Origin: Erysipelotrichaceae bacterium
GTDB lineage: Bacteria; Bacillota_I; Bacilli_A; Erysipelotrichales; Erysipelotrichaceae
Assembly (NCBI GenBank): GCA_030533035.1
Contig: JAUNJW010000070.1
Span: 1-6,025 of the forward strand
Direction of reading: 5' to 3'
Length of the DNA stretch: 6,025 bases
Shown one piece after another: positions 1-5,845 of this stretch (position 1 is its first letter; each line of letters opens with the position of its first letter). Made by a program: the position numbers and the translations under genes. Below the pieces are notes generated by a model, which saw nothing but the letters and a program-made list of their open reading frames with translations, was not told where the DNA came from and did no database searches.

Positions 1-1
1 A

Positions 2-340
2 GGGTTCGCACTGGAGTGTCCTGAGATATATGAAGACCTCAAGCTTTCGGAAATAGCCGTCTACAATAATTCCCTCATTGACGCTGTCTATTGCGATGCT
101 TCGGATGAGGTGGGAATGCATATCCGCAAGGCGGAAGGCAGCGATGATATCAGCGGTGACTACAGCACCTGGGAAAAAGAAACCAAGATCCAGGCAGCAG
201 GAAAAACAGTCACGCTCAAAGGCGATGAAGGGCTGTACAGGCTGCTGATCTGGACGGAAAACGGATACAGCTATGCGGTCAGCCTGGCTCAGGGCATCAC
301 TCCTGATGAAGCTGCTGCAATCGCGGAAGGCGTGCACTGA
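2..340 (+). CDS. DUF4367-like protein, C-terminal part (5' end outside window)
   Basis: An open frame enters from the left edge (frame of base 2) and ends in TGA at 338-340, giving 112 visible residues. It stays open from base 2, so the GTG at 110 is probably an internal codon and not the start. The visible part reads as alternating beta strands: a leading segment beginning GFALECPEIYEDL, a strand around IDAVYCD, then RKAEGSDDISGDYSTW, a KTVTLKGDEG turn, LLIWTENGYSYAVSL, and a final helix ITPDEAAAIAEGV. From memory, the order 'RK.GS.DISGDY ... V.LKG..G ... W...GYSY ... G....EA..I' matches the C-terminal domain of DUF4367 proteins, which are often membrane-anchored or secreted in Firmicutes and have no assigned reaction. 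The N-terminal half, where a signal or membrane segment would be, is not visible. A terminator follows 66 bases downstream, so this gene ends its transcript. The family call rests on pattern recall and is fairly confident; the function is unknown. Confidence 0.75.
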   Translation, partial: GFALECPEIYEDLKLSEIAVYNNSLIDAVYCDASDEVGMHIRKAEGSDDISGDYSTWEKETKIQAAGKTVTLKGDEGLYRLLIWTENGYSYAVSLAQGITPDEAAAIAEGVH

Positions 341-405
341 TTGTTGTCAGAACAATATCTCCATACATAAAAGTATTGCCGTCATTGACAGAGGCGCACC
401 CACAG

Positions 406-433
406 AGCCCGGATCTTCCGGGTTTTTGTTTTT
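406..433 (+). terminator. Intrinsic terminator after the DUF4367-like gene
   Basis: An 8-bp stem pairs 406-413 (AGCCCGGA) with 417-424 (TCCGGGTT, including one G-T pair) across a 3-base loop. A T-rich run (TTTTTGTTTTT) continues to 433. It lies 65 bases after the stop codon and separates this gene from the DUF3737 unit. Confidence 0.85.
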
Positions 434-455
434 ACAGAATCTATTCATAAAACGA

Positions 456-474
456 ATAATTCAATATGAATTAT
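456..474. promoter_or_regulatory. AT-rich perfect dyad upstream of the DUF3737 gene (possible operator)
   Basis: ATAATTCA (456-463) and TGAATTAT (467-474) are perfect 8-bp inverted arms around a 3-base centre. The dyad lies just upstream of the proposed promoter at 481-509. A second perfect palindrome, AAGCGCGCTT (496-505), overlaps the spacer and -10 of that promoter. Dyads of this size near a promoter are typical of dimeric repressor sites, but AT-rich dyads also arise by chance and no regulator gene is adjacent. Operator function is inference. Confidence 0.35.
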
Positions 475-480
475 AAGTAT

Positions 481-509
481 TTGTATATGCTTCTTAAGCG
501 CGCTTTAAT
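481..509 (+). promoter_or_regulatory. Probable sigma-A-type promoter for the DUF3737 gene
   Basis: TTGTAT (481-486, three of six to TTGACA) and TTTAAT (504-509, five of six to TATAAT) are separated by exactly 17 bases. The start of transcription would fall near 516, leaving a leader of about 20 bases that just contains the ribosome site AGGGAGGTG at 521-529. The position after the previous terminator and before a monocistronic gene fits. The weak -35 keeps confidence moderate. Confidence 0.45.
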
Positions 510-536
510 AAGAGTGCATCAGGGAGGTGCACGGAT

Positions 537-1358
537 ATGGAAAGAATTGAAAACAGAACATTTGACGAAGAAAGAGCTTTATACGCTTCTGAAGATACAG
601 AAGTCATCAGCTGCCGTTTCGACGGTCCGGCGGATGGTGAAAGCGCCCTTAAGGAAGGACGCAATATCACAGTCAGAGACAGTTATTTCAACCTGCGCTA
701 CCCGTTCTGGCATGACCAGGGCCTGACCATTGAAAACAGCGAGATGACTGACAAGGCAAGGGCCGCCTTATGGTATTCCAAAGACATCGCAATCAGGAAC
801 ACAAAGATGCACGGCATCAAGGCGCTGCGCGAATGCGCGGACGTCACAATCGAAAACAGTGACATTGTCTCCCCGGAGTTCGGCTGGTCCGTTTCCGGCA
901 TTGATATGAAAGACAGCACCGCTGAAAGTGAATACTTCATGATGCGCTCCGATCACCTGCACTTTGACAATGTGACATTCAAAGGCAAGTATTCCTTCCA
1001 GTACATCACAGACTCCGTCTTTGAAAACTGCAATTTTGACACCAAGGACGCTTTCTGGCACGCGAAGAATGTCGTTGTCCGCAACAGCACAATCAAAGGC
1101 GAATATCTTGCCTGGTACAGTGAAAACATCACCTTTGAAAACTGCACAATCATCGGCACCCAGCCGCTGTGCTACTGCGAAGGCCTGAAGATGATCAACT
1201 CCGACCTTGCCATCGAAAGAAGCGACGTCGAGGCCCAGATCACCACACCCCTCATCAGCATCAAGAACCCGAAGAGCGGCCATATCACAGTACCGGCCCT
1301 CGGCGAACTGATCATGAACATCCCCCAGGCAATGGGCACAGTGACTGTCGCTGCCTGA
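537..1358 (+). CDS. DUF3737 family protein, right-handed beta-helix repeat
   Basis: A 273-residue protein starting at the ATG at 537, chosen because a near-perfect AGGGAGGTG (521-529) sits 7 bases upstream. The length and the opening 'ERIENRTFDEERALYASED' fit the DUF3737 family as I recall it. From about residue 42 to 225 it is a run of roughly ten coils of 18-21 residues. Each has a short hydrophobic strand followed by N or D (ITVRDS, LTIENS, IAIRNT, VTIENS, IDMKDS, LHFDNV, SVFENC, VVVRNS, ITFENC, LKMINS), then a second hydrophobic segment often carrying aromatics (PFWHD, ALWYS, FGWSVS, AFWHAK, LAWYS). This is the signature of a right-handed parallel beta-helix. The last 45 residues, after the coils, look like a beta-rich cap. 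There is no signal peptide or membrane segment, so it is probably cytoplasmic. Family members have no established biochemical role. It sits alone between two terminators. Confidence 0.88.
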   Translation: MERIENRTFDEERALYASEDTEVISCRFDGPADGESALKEGRNITVRDSYFNLRYPFWHDQGLTIENSEMTDKARAALWYSKDIAIRNTKMHGIKALRECADVTIENSDIVSPEFGWSVSGIDMKDSTAESEYFMMRSDHLHFDNVTFKGKYSFQYITDSVFENCNFDTKDAFWHAKNVVVRNSTIKGEYLAWYSENITFENCTIIGTQPLCYCEGLKMINSDLAIERSDVEAQITTPLISIKNPKSGHITVPALGELIMNIPQAMGTVTVAA

Positions 1359-1390
1359 CAACAGCTGTAAAAATTGAAATTGAATATGAA

Positions 1391-1422
1391 AAGAAACCGG
1401 TGATCAGCTTCACCGGTTTCTT
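1391..1422 (+). terminator. Strong hairpin terminator after the DUF3737 gene
   Basis: A perfect 13-bp stem pairs 1391-1403 (AAGAAACCGGTGA) with 1410-1422 (TCACCGGTTTCTT) across a 6-base loop. The T-rich side is short (TTTCTT, then CAGC), so release may be less efficient than the stem suggests. It lies 33 bases after the stop codon at 1358. Its 3' arm overlaps the proposed promoter of the next gene. Confidence 0.78.
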
Positions 1423-1438
1423 CAGCTTCCACTATAAT
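1409..1438 (+). promoter_or_regulatory. Probable promoter of the beta-CASP nuclease gene, overlapping the terminator
   Basis: A perfect TATAAT (1433-1438) has TTCACC (1409-1414, four of six to TTGACA) 18 bases upstream. The -35 begins at the last base of the terminator loop and runs into the 3' arm. The start of transcription would be near 1445, giving a leader of about 50 bases before the ribosome site at 1484-1489. The perfect -10 is the main support. Confidence 0.55.
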
Positions 1439-1494
1439 TGAAGAGAAGAAAACAATCTCAATACGGAAAACATACAATCTGTCAGGAGGAAACC

Positions 1495-3129
1495 ATGAAG
1501 TTATATTTTATCGGCGCTGACCGCGAAGTAACAGGAAGCTGCCATGTGATTGAAATCGGCGGCAGATATATCATGCTTGACTGCGGCATGGAGCAGGGAA
1601 GGGACATTTATGTCAATGAAGAACTCCCGGTCCCTCCCGGAGAAATCGACGCGGTCCTGCTGTCGCACGCGCATATTGACCATTCCGGACTGCTGCCGAA
1701 ACTGATCAGCGACGGCTTCCATGGCATCATCTGGTGCACGGAGGCCACCAGGCAGCTGTGCGAGATCATGCTGAAGGATTCAGCGCATATCCAGGAATCA
1801 GAAGCGGAGTGGGCAAACCGCAAGGCGAAACGAAGCGGAAGGAAACAGGAGAAGCCGCTGTATACAGTGAAAGAAGCGGAAACCGCCATGCTGTATTTCA
1901 AAACCGTAAAATACGGGGAGACATTCAGCCCGGCGGAAGGCGTCAGCGCCAGATATGAGGACGGCGGCCATATTCTCGGCAGCGCCATCACCTATCTGAC
2001 ACTGCAGGAAAACGGACAGACAAGAACACTTGCCTATACCGGCGACCTCGGCAATACCGGCATGCCGATTGTCAATGATCCCACAGCCAGGGAAACAACG
2101 GACTATGTCATAACCGAAAGCACCTACGGCGACCGTCTTCATGAAAAGGCGGCCGACCCGGTCAGCCAGCTCGCCGATATCATGAACCGGACTTTCGCCA
2201 GGGGCGGCAATGTGGTCATTCCTGCCTTTGCCGTCGGAAGAACACAGGAAATCCTGTATTTCATCCGTGAAATCCTGGAAAACAATCTTGTTTCCTACAG
2301 AGACTTTGACGTGTATCTGGACAGCCCGCTGGCGGAGGAAGCGACCGCGATCTTTGAGGAGAATGTCTTTGGCTACTATGATGAGGAAGCCATGAAGATC
2401 ATTCATGAAGGCGGCCATCCGCTTGTCTTCCCGAATCTCAAAATGGTCATCGATGTGGAAGAATCCAAACAGCTCAACACCTCCACGAATCCGGCAGTGA
2501 TTCTCAGCGCCTCCGGCATGTGTTCAAGCGGACGGATCAAGCACCATCTCAAGCACAACCTCTGGCGGCCGGAATGCACGGTTGCCTTTGCCGGATATCA
2601 GGCTGAAGACACACTGGGCAGAAGGCTGATCGACGGTGAAAAGGACGTCCGGATTTTCGGCGAGGATATTCATGTCGCGGCGCAGATCGTCCAGCTGCAG
2701 GATGTCAGTGCCCATGCCGATCAGAACGGCCTGGTTCACTGGCTGAATGACAATCCGGAAAAACCGCAAGCCGTATTTATTGTCCATGGCGAGGACACAG
2801 TCGCTGCCGCATATGCACAGCTGCTCCGGGGGGAATACGGATATGATGCCTCTGCCCCGTATTCGGGATATGTTTTTGACCTGCTGGAAAACAGATATCT
2901 GAAAACGGAAGATCCTGAAAAAGCGCTCAATGCGGAAGAAAAGAAGGAAATGATCAGAAAGGATCAGGAAAGGGAACAGGATACCTACAGCCAGAACAAG
3001 TATTATAACGAGCTGATGGAGAAAGGACAGAAACTGGTCCACCTGATCGAAAAGAGAAAGAATGCGAAAAACAGCGAGCTGAAGAAGTTCCTCAAGGAGC
3101 TCAGCAAACTTGTCAGCAGATGGGACTGA
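1495..3129 (+). CDS. MBL-fold beta-CASP ribonuclease, CPSF73/Ysh1-like (COG1236 type)
   Basis: A 544-residue cytoplasmic metallo-hydrolase of the group that processes or degrades RNA; the Thermus homologue TTHA0252 is an RNA-degrading enzyme. Start: ATG 1495 is preceded by AGGAGG (1484-1489) at 5 bases, and MKLYFIGADREVTGS is the expected N-terminus. An upstream TTG at 1438 lies in the promoter and is unlikely. Motifs seen: D29 (MLDCG), motif 2 H58-A-H60-I-D62-H63, motif 3 H159 (GGHILGSA), motif 4 D184 (YTGDLG), beta-CASP motif A E208 (TESTYGDR), the conserved SASGMCSSGR..HHL stretch (338-352), motif B H407 (SAHAD) and motif C H431 (VHGE). All two-zinc ligands and the general-acid histidine are present, so it should be active. 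Residues 395-460 form the RNA-metabolising MBL C-domain. From about 465 a highly charged, helical K/E-rich tail of about 80 residues follows. It appears to be transcribed alone. Native RNA substrates are unknown. Confidence 0.93.
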   Translation: MKLYFIGADREVTGSCHVIEIGGRYIMLDCGMEQGRDIYVNEELPVPPGEIDAVLLSHAHIDHSGLLPKLISDGFHGIIWCTEATRQLCEIMLKDSAHIQESEAEWANRKAKRSGRKQEKPLYTVKEAETAMLYFKTVKYGETFSPAEGVSARYEDGGHILGSAITYLTLQENGQTRTLAYTGDLGNTGMPIVNDPTARETTDYVITESTYGDRLHEKAADPVSQLADIMNRTFARGGNVVIPAFAVGRTQEILYFIREILENNLVSYRDFDVYLDSPLAEEATAIFEENVFGYYDEEAMKIIHEGGHPLVFPNLKMVIDVEESKQLNTSTNPAVILSASGMCSSGRIKHHLKHNLWRPECTVAFAGYQAEDTLGRRLIDGEKDVRIFGEDIHVAAQIVQLQDVSAHADQNGLVHWLNDNPEKPQAVFIVHGEDTVAAAYAQLLRGEYGYDASAPYSGYVFDLLENRYLKTEDPEKALNAEEKKEMIRKDQEREQDTYSQNKYYNELMEKGQKLVHLIEKRKNAKNSELKKFLKELSKLVSRWD

Positions 3130-3163
3130 AACCTGTCTGAATCTGAATAATGTCAATTCCCAC

Positions 3164-3237
3164 GGGCTGAAGTGACTGCTGTCCGCATCAGCCCGGATAT
3201 CGGGGAGTTCAGCCCATGAACAAAAAAAACGCTGAAC
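3164..3237 (+). other. Competing stem-loops between the nuclease and lipoprotein genes
   Basis: Segment A, GGGCTGAA (3164-3171), can pair with B, TCAGCCC (3188-3194, 7 bp), or with C, TTCAGCCC (3208-3215, 8 bp). C, as GTTCAGC (3207-3213), can instead pair with D, GCTGAAC (3231-3237, 7 bp). A small CCCG/CGGG stem (3192-3195 with 3201-3204) overlaps the GGGGAG ribosome-like site at 3202-3207. C lies between that site and the ATG at 3216. The layout is that of a translational switch or remnant of one. There is no T-run after any stem, so a terminator role is not supported. I do not recognise a known riboswitch class. Confidence 0.4.
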
Positions 3238-3365
3238 AATATGTTATGTTTCAGAGGATAACAGCGATCATCCTCCGGCTCCTTTTGCCGCAGGAATCAT
3301 GGAATTCTGCAGGGAAATACATGAAACAGCCGGCTCTGCAGCGGACTGCAGATCTTCAGAAATAA
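3216..3365 (+). pseudogene. Probable decayed small gene, frameshifted near 3286
   Basis: ATG 3216 follows GGGGAG (3202-3207) at 8 bases and opens a 49-codon frame (stop 3363-3365) beginning MNKKNAEQYVMFQRITAI and continuing ILRLL. After codon CTT at 3282-3284 this frame becomes unconvincing, while the frame starting at GCC 3287 reads AAGIMEFCREIHETAG. Inserting one base after TT at 3285-3286 joins the two as ILRLLLAAGIMEFCREIHETA. From memory this pattern (MNKK....Y...QR....L..L...GI....F..IHE) resembles small helical proteins that often accompany site-specific recombinases in Firmicutes mobile elements. The second half then runs open into the downstream lipoprotein frame, so the original stop is also lost. 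What is seen: two complementary partial frames and a ribosome site. What is inferred: the family and the single-base lesion. Alternatively, the 49-residue product is itself a real small protein. Confidence 0.4.
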
Positions 3366-3388
3366 CTAAAGAAAGAGGACAGAATCAA

Positions 3389-4429
3389 ATGAAAAAACTG
3401 ATGTGCCTGATCATGATGGCAGTGCTCGGCGGATGCTCCGCAAAGCCGTCGATGAAAAAAGCGGACTTTGAACTGCCGGAAAACTGGCAGGCAGGCGTCA
3501 CGGTAACAGATGTGGATCACAAAACAGGAAGGGCGGTCTTCTTTGATGAAAACGGGGAAACCGGCTCAGTTTCCCTGGATCTTCCGCTGGCGGATTCTGA
3601 ACATCCGCTGCCTGAAAACAGTGACAGCGTGTGGCTTGTGCCGGGATTTGACAACAAAGAATTCAGACCCGCAAAGACACTGTACCAGCTCAGCAGAAAT
3701 TCTGCTGAAGCATATGTCCTGACAAAAGAACCAGCTGCTTTTACTGCCGCCGGCAGCCAGGCGCTGTACTTTGCCCATACCGAAAACGGAACCGGCGCCA
3801 AAGCGTTCCTTGAAAAACTGGATACAGAAACCATGGAGAAGACTTCCAATAAGCAGGAAGATGGAATTGTCAGGGGACTGGCCGCTTCCGGAAACGGCGT
3901 CTGCCTGCTGACAGTCAGGGAGTCAACAGATCTGAAGGCTTCCTTCTTTGGCGATCAGCTGAATCTCAAGCTGGAAGTGGTTCTTCTGGATGATACAGTC
4001 GGCAATATATTCTATGACAATTTCAACGGGAAGACGGCAGTGATCGTCCAGCATATGGCAGGGGAAACAGCTTTGAGATCGCTGTTCATCCTTGAACCGG
4101 ATACAGCGACTGTCAGCGGCCTTGAACTTCCGTTCTCTCCTGACGGGATTCCGTATTTCCAGGATGACGATCATGTCCTGATCGTGGAATCGATGGAAAG
4201 AAACGATGTCCTGATCACAAGATTCGAAATCAGCACCGGAGAATTGCAGGAATATACATTTGCGGGATCATTCAATACAATGACCGCGGATGACAGCCGC
4301 ATTTACCTGATCGACCAGAACCAGACCGTTCATGTCCTGGACGGGAAGAATCCTTCCGTTCAGCTGAATCAGTTTGACATAGAGCGCAGGGATACAGAAT
4401 ATATCAAAGCGGCTTTCAGCAGGAACTGA
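3389..4429 (+). CDS. Putative lipoprotein of unknown function, beta-propeller-like
   Basis: A 346-residue protein from ATG 3389, with AAAGAGGA (3372-3379) nine bases upstream. The frame is open further up to an ATG at 3299, but only the 3389 start gives a proper lipoprotein signal: MKK, then a hydrophobic core LMCLIMMAV, then lipobox L-G-G-C with Cys16 as the lipidation site. The extra 30 upstream residues look like part of a decayed gene. The mature protein should be anchored on the outer face of the membrane. It has repeated short beta segments with D/E-x-x-T turns (LDTETMEK, LEPDTATVSG, FEISTGELQ, VHVLDGKNP) spaced along residues 150-330. These suggest propeller-type blades, but no named family is recognised and no catalytic motif is visible. 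It is followed by a hairpin with T-runs on both strands (4456-4478). Lipoprotein status is confident; the fold is inference and the function unknown. Confidence 0.82.
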   Translation: MKKLMCLIMMAVLGGCSAKPSMKKADFELPENWQAGVTVTDVDHKTGRAVFFDENGETGSVSLDLPLADSEHPLPENSDSVWLVPGFDNKEFRPAKTLYQLSRNSAEAYVLTKEPAAFTAAGSQALYFAHTENGTGAKAFLEKLDTETMEKTSNKQEDGIVRGLAASGNGVCLLTVRESTDLKASFFGDQLNLKLEVVLLDDTVGNIFYDNFNGKTAVIVQHMAGETALRSLFILEPDTATVSGLELPFSPDGIPYFQDDDHVLIVESMERNDVLITRFEISTGELQEYTFAGSFNTMTADDSRIYLIDQNQTVHVLDGKNPSVQLNQFDIERRDTEYIKAAFSRN

Positions 4430-4455
4430 AAAAAACCCATCATCACAAAAAACAG

Positions 4456-4478
4456 CCCACGGACGTCATGCCCGTGGG
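4456..4478. terminator. Bidirectional terminator between convergent genes
   Basis: CCCACGG (4456-4462) pairs with CCGTGGG (4472-4478), a 7-bp stem with a 9-base loop. On the + strand it is followed by AATTTTGTTATTT, serving the lipoprotein gene (stop at 4429). On the - strand it is followed by GCTGTTTTTTG (complement of 4445-4455), serving the acetyltransferase gene, whose stop is at 4486, 7 bases before the stem. Further T-runs lie beyond it on the - strand. Confidence 0.85.
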
Positions 4479-4485
4479 AATTTTG

Positions 4486-5109
4486 TTATTTCAGTGCTTT
4501 TCTCATCACAATTGTATGGTCATTGCGGGCATACTCTTCAAAGCCGGCTTTCTCAAACAGACGCTTTGGCCCGGTAAACGGCGGCTCTTCCGTATTGACG
4601 GAAGGACATCCTTCCGCAAATGCATAGCCTTCGCTTTTTGCGTCAGCCAGAAACCTTTCCAGTAACATTGAGGCCAGTCCTCTGCCGCGGTATTGCGGAC
4701 TGACCGCAAAGCAGACGACGGATTTAATCTGCCCGTAAGGCGGCAGTTCACAGGAATCATTCTCCGGCAGGTCATCCAGGTCAAACTCACCGGTCCGGCA
4801 ATAGTTTGCGCGGTCATTCGCATTGCACCAGGCGGCTGCCTGATCTCCTTCAAAGGCCAGATATCCTTTGATCCTGCCGCTTCTTACCATTGCGGCAGCC
4901 GATTCACGCAGTGCCTGCTTCCATCCCTCTGTACCGCCGCCGTACAGCTGTGCCTGTTTTCTCAGTTCACTGATCTCTGTCATGCCAAGATTGAAGGCAT
5001 TGCAGTAGCAGGGATAATATGGTGATCCGTCCGAAAAAGCGCGCCGGTCAAAAAAGTCCAGGTACGCTTCGGTAAGATCAGGTGTCAGTGCTTTAATGAC
5101 AAAGGCCAT
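4486..5109 (-). CDS. GNAT family N-acetyltransferase
   Basis: A 207-residue protein with start codon at 5109-5107, preceded on its strand by AGAAGGAG (5123-5116) at 6 bases. The acetyl-CoA-binding motif A is clear: VVCFAVSPQYRGRGLASMLL (131-150), with Q139-x-x-G142-x-G144 forming the pyrophosphate loop, followed by a helix. Motif B is the C-terminal TGPKRLFEKAGFEEY (179-193). The N-terminal half carries RAFSDGSPYYPCYCNAF (23-39) and GYLAFEGDQAAAWCNANDR (82-100), the segments I recall from a common Firmicutes subgroup of unknown substrate. It should move an acetyl group from acetyl-CoA to an amine; the acceptor cannot be told from sequence. It is the second gene after the XRE regulator, 45 bases downstream and probably cotranscribed, and it ends right before a terminator. 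The four cysteines at 34, 36, 95 and 104 in the N-terminal half are notable but not diagnostic. Confidence 0.9.
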   Translation of the reverse strand: MAFVIKALTPDLTEAYLDFFDRRAFSDGSPYYPCYCNAFNLGMTEISELRKQAQLYGGGTEGWKQALRESAAAMVRSGRIKGYLAFEGDQAAAWCNANDRANYCRTGEFDLDDLPENDSCELPPYGQIKSVVCFAVSPQYRGRGLASMLLERFLADAKSEGYAFAEGCPSVNTEEPPFTGPKRLFEKAGFEEYARNDHTIVMRKALK

Positions 5110-5154
5110 CAGTTACTCCTTCTGATATGAGATCGTATAAGACGAATGGCAGAA

Positions 5155-5772
5155 TTACTTCCTGAGGTTTTTATACAGCATCATTTCAACGGCAATATTC
5201 AGGCATACCGTAATAAGGGCCCAGATGCCGAAGAAGGTCAGCTGGTTGGCGAAGACCATCGGGAACGGCGCTGTCACACCCGGTGAAAAGATCAGGTTAT
5301 ACAGAACGGATAATACAAAGATACTGACGGCCGGGAAAGAAATCAGCCAGTAGCGGGTAACAGCTTTGTTATCAATGAGCTGGTTCAGCTTAGCGGTATA
5401 GATGACAACCACCGAGGCGGCCATCCAGAGAAAGCCGTTCATGATGGAAAGCGTGTTCTGATATTCATACCAGAAGGCCAGCGATGTGATGAAGCCGGTC
5501 CAGGCCATAAACGGCGCTGCCAGCGATAGGATATTGCCGATGTTCTTTCCTTTGACATCACTCTTTGAAACCGGATCGATTCCCTTGAGAAGATAATCGG
5601 TTGTCACCTCGAAGTAATCGCTCATCTGAATAATCTTGTCCATCCCGGGTTCACTCTGTTCGGATTCCCATTTGGAAACTGACTGGCGGCTGACGCCGAG
5701 CCTGTCTGCCAGTTCCTCCTGTGAGATTCCTTTCTGCTTTCTTAACTCCAGTATTCTGTCTGCGAGTTTCAT
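5155..5772 (-). CDS. XRE-family transcriptional regulator with four predicted membrane helices
   Basis: A 205-residue protein with start codon at 5772-5770, preceded by AAGGAGG (5787-5781) at 8 bases. Residues 5-62 are a classic Cro/C1 helix-turn-helix: ILELRKQKGISQEELADRLG, then VSRQSVSKWE as recognition helix, then the fourth and fifth helices to TTDYLLKG. A linker (64-78) leads to about four hydrophobic segments, near 79-101, 108-126, 140-162 and 178-200, so the DNA-binding domain should be tethered to the inner side of the membrane. This layout is common in Firmicutes, where the membrane part is thought to sense envelope stress or small molecules, but no ligand is known here. It heads a probable two-gene unit with the GNAT acetyltransferase. 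Repeated CGGTTG half-sites and a leader hairpin lie upstream, which suggests it may control its own promoter. Confidence 0.9.
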   Translation of the reverse strand: MKLADRILELRKQKGISQEELADRLGVSRQSVSKWESEQSEPGMDKIIQMSDYFEVTTDYLLKGIDPVSKSDVKGKNIGNILSLAAPFMAWTGFITSLAFWYEYQNTLSIMNGFLWMAASVVVIYTAKLNQLIDNKAVTRYWLISFPAVSIFVLSVLYNLIFSPGVTAPFPMVFANQLTFFGIWALITVCLNIAVEMMLYKNLRK

Positions 5773-5801
5773 GTTTTTGTCCTCCTTGACGGCTGTATCG
5801 T

Positions 5802-5838
5802 AGCCCGTTGGGCGGTTGCGGAACCACCAACCGGGGCT
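5802..5838 (-). promoter_or_regulatory. Leader hairpin upstream of the XRE regulator gene
   Basis: On the - strand, AGCCC (5838-5834), GTTGG (5831-5827) and GGTT (5825-5822) pair with AACC (5817-5814), CCAAC (5811-5807) and GGGCT (5806-5802). This gives 14 base pairs in three segments with small bulges and a CCGC loop. The hairpin ends 15 bases before the ribosome site (5787-5781). No T-run follows, so it is not a terminator. It could be an mRNA leader structure or, as DNA, a protein-binding dyad. Confidence 0.45.
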
Positions 5839-5845
5839 GTAAATG

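Noticed and set aside
341..355. TTGTT-GTCAG-AACAA stem just after the DUF4367-like stop codon.
   Set aside because: The stem is 5 bp and AT-rich with no T-run; the real terminator is at 406-433.
385..390. Perfect TTGACA box before the first terminator.
   Set aside because: No -10 box lies 16-18 bases downstream; that position is occupied by the terminator stem.
768..1361. A 197-codon open frame on the - strand opposite the DUF3737 gene.
   Set aside because: It is a shadow of the + strand coding frame, with no ribosome site and an unnatural repeated composition mirroring the beta-helix repeats.
1438..1494. TTG start at 1438 for the beta-CASP nuclease.
   Set aside because: The codon overlaps the TATAAT promoter box, has no ribosome site, and adds 19 residues that do not resemble the family N-terminus. 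ATG 1495 has AGGAGG at 5 bases.
1798..2418. A 206-codon open frame on the - strand opposite the nuclease gene.
   Set aside because: The + strand frame has every motif of a known enzyme family. The opposite frame has no recognisable protein features.
3299..3388. Lipoprotein starting at ATG 3299 with 30 extra N-terminal residues.
   Set aside because: It would bury the lipoprotein signal inside the protein. No good ribosome site precedes 3299, whereas 3389 has one and gives a normal lipobox signal peptide.
3155..4482. A 13-base inverted repeat, AATTCCCACGGGC (3155-3167) and GCCCGTGGGAATT (4470-4482), flanks the decayed gene and lipoprotein like mobile-element ends.
   Set aside because: A match of this length is expected about once by chance in 6 kb. 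The right copy is explained by the terminator, no target-site duplication is visible, and no transposase is present.
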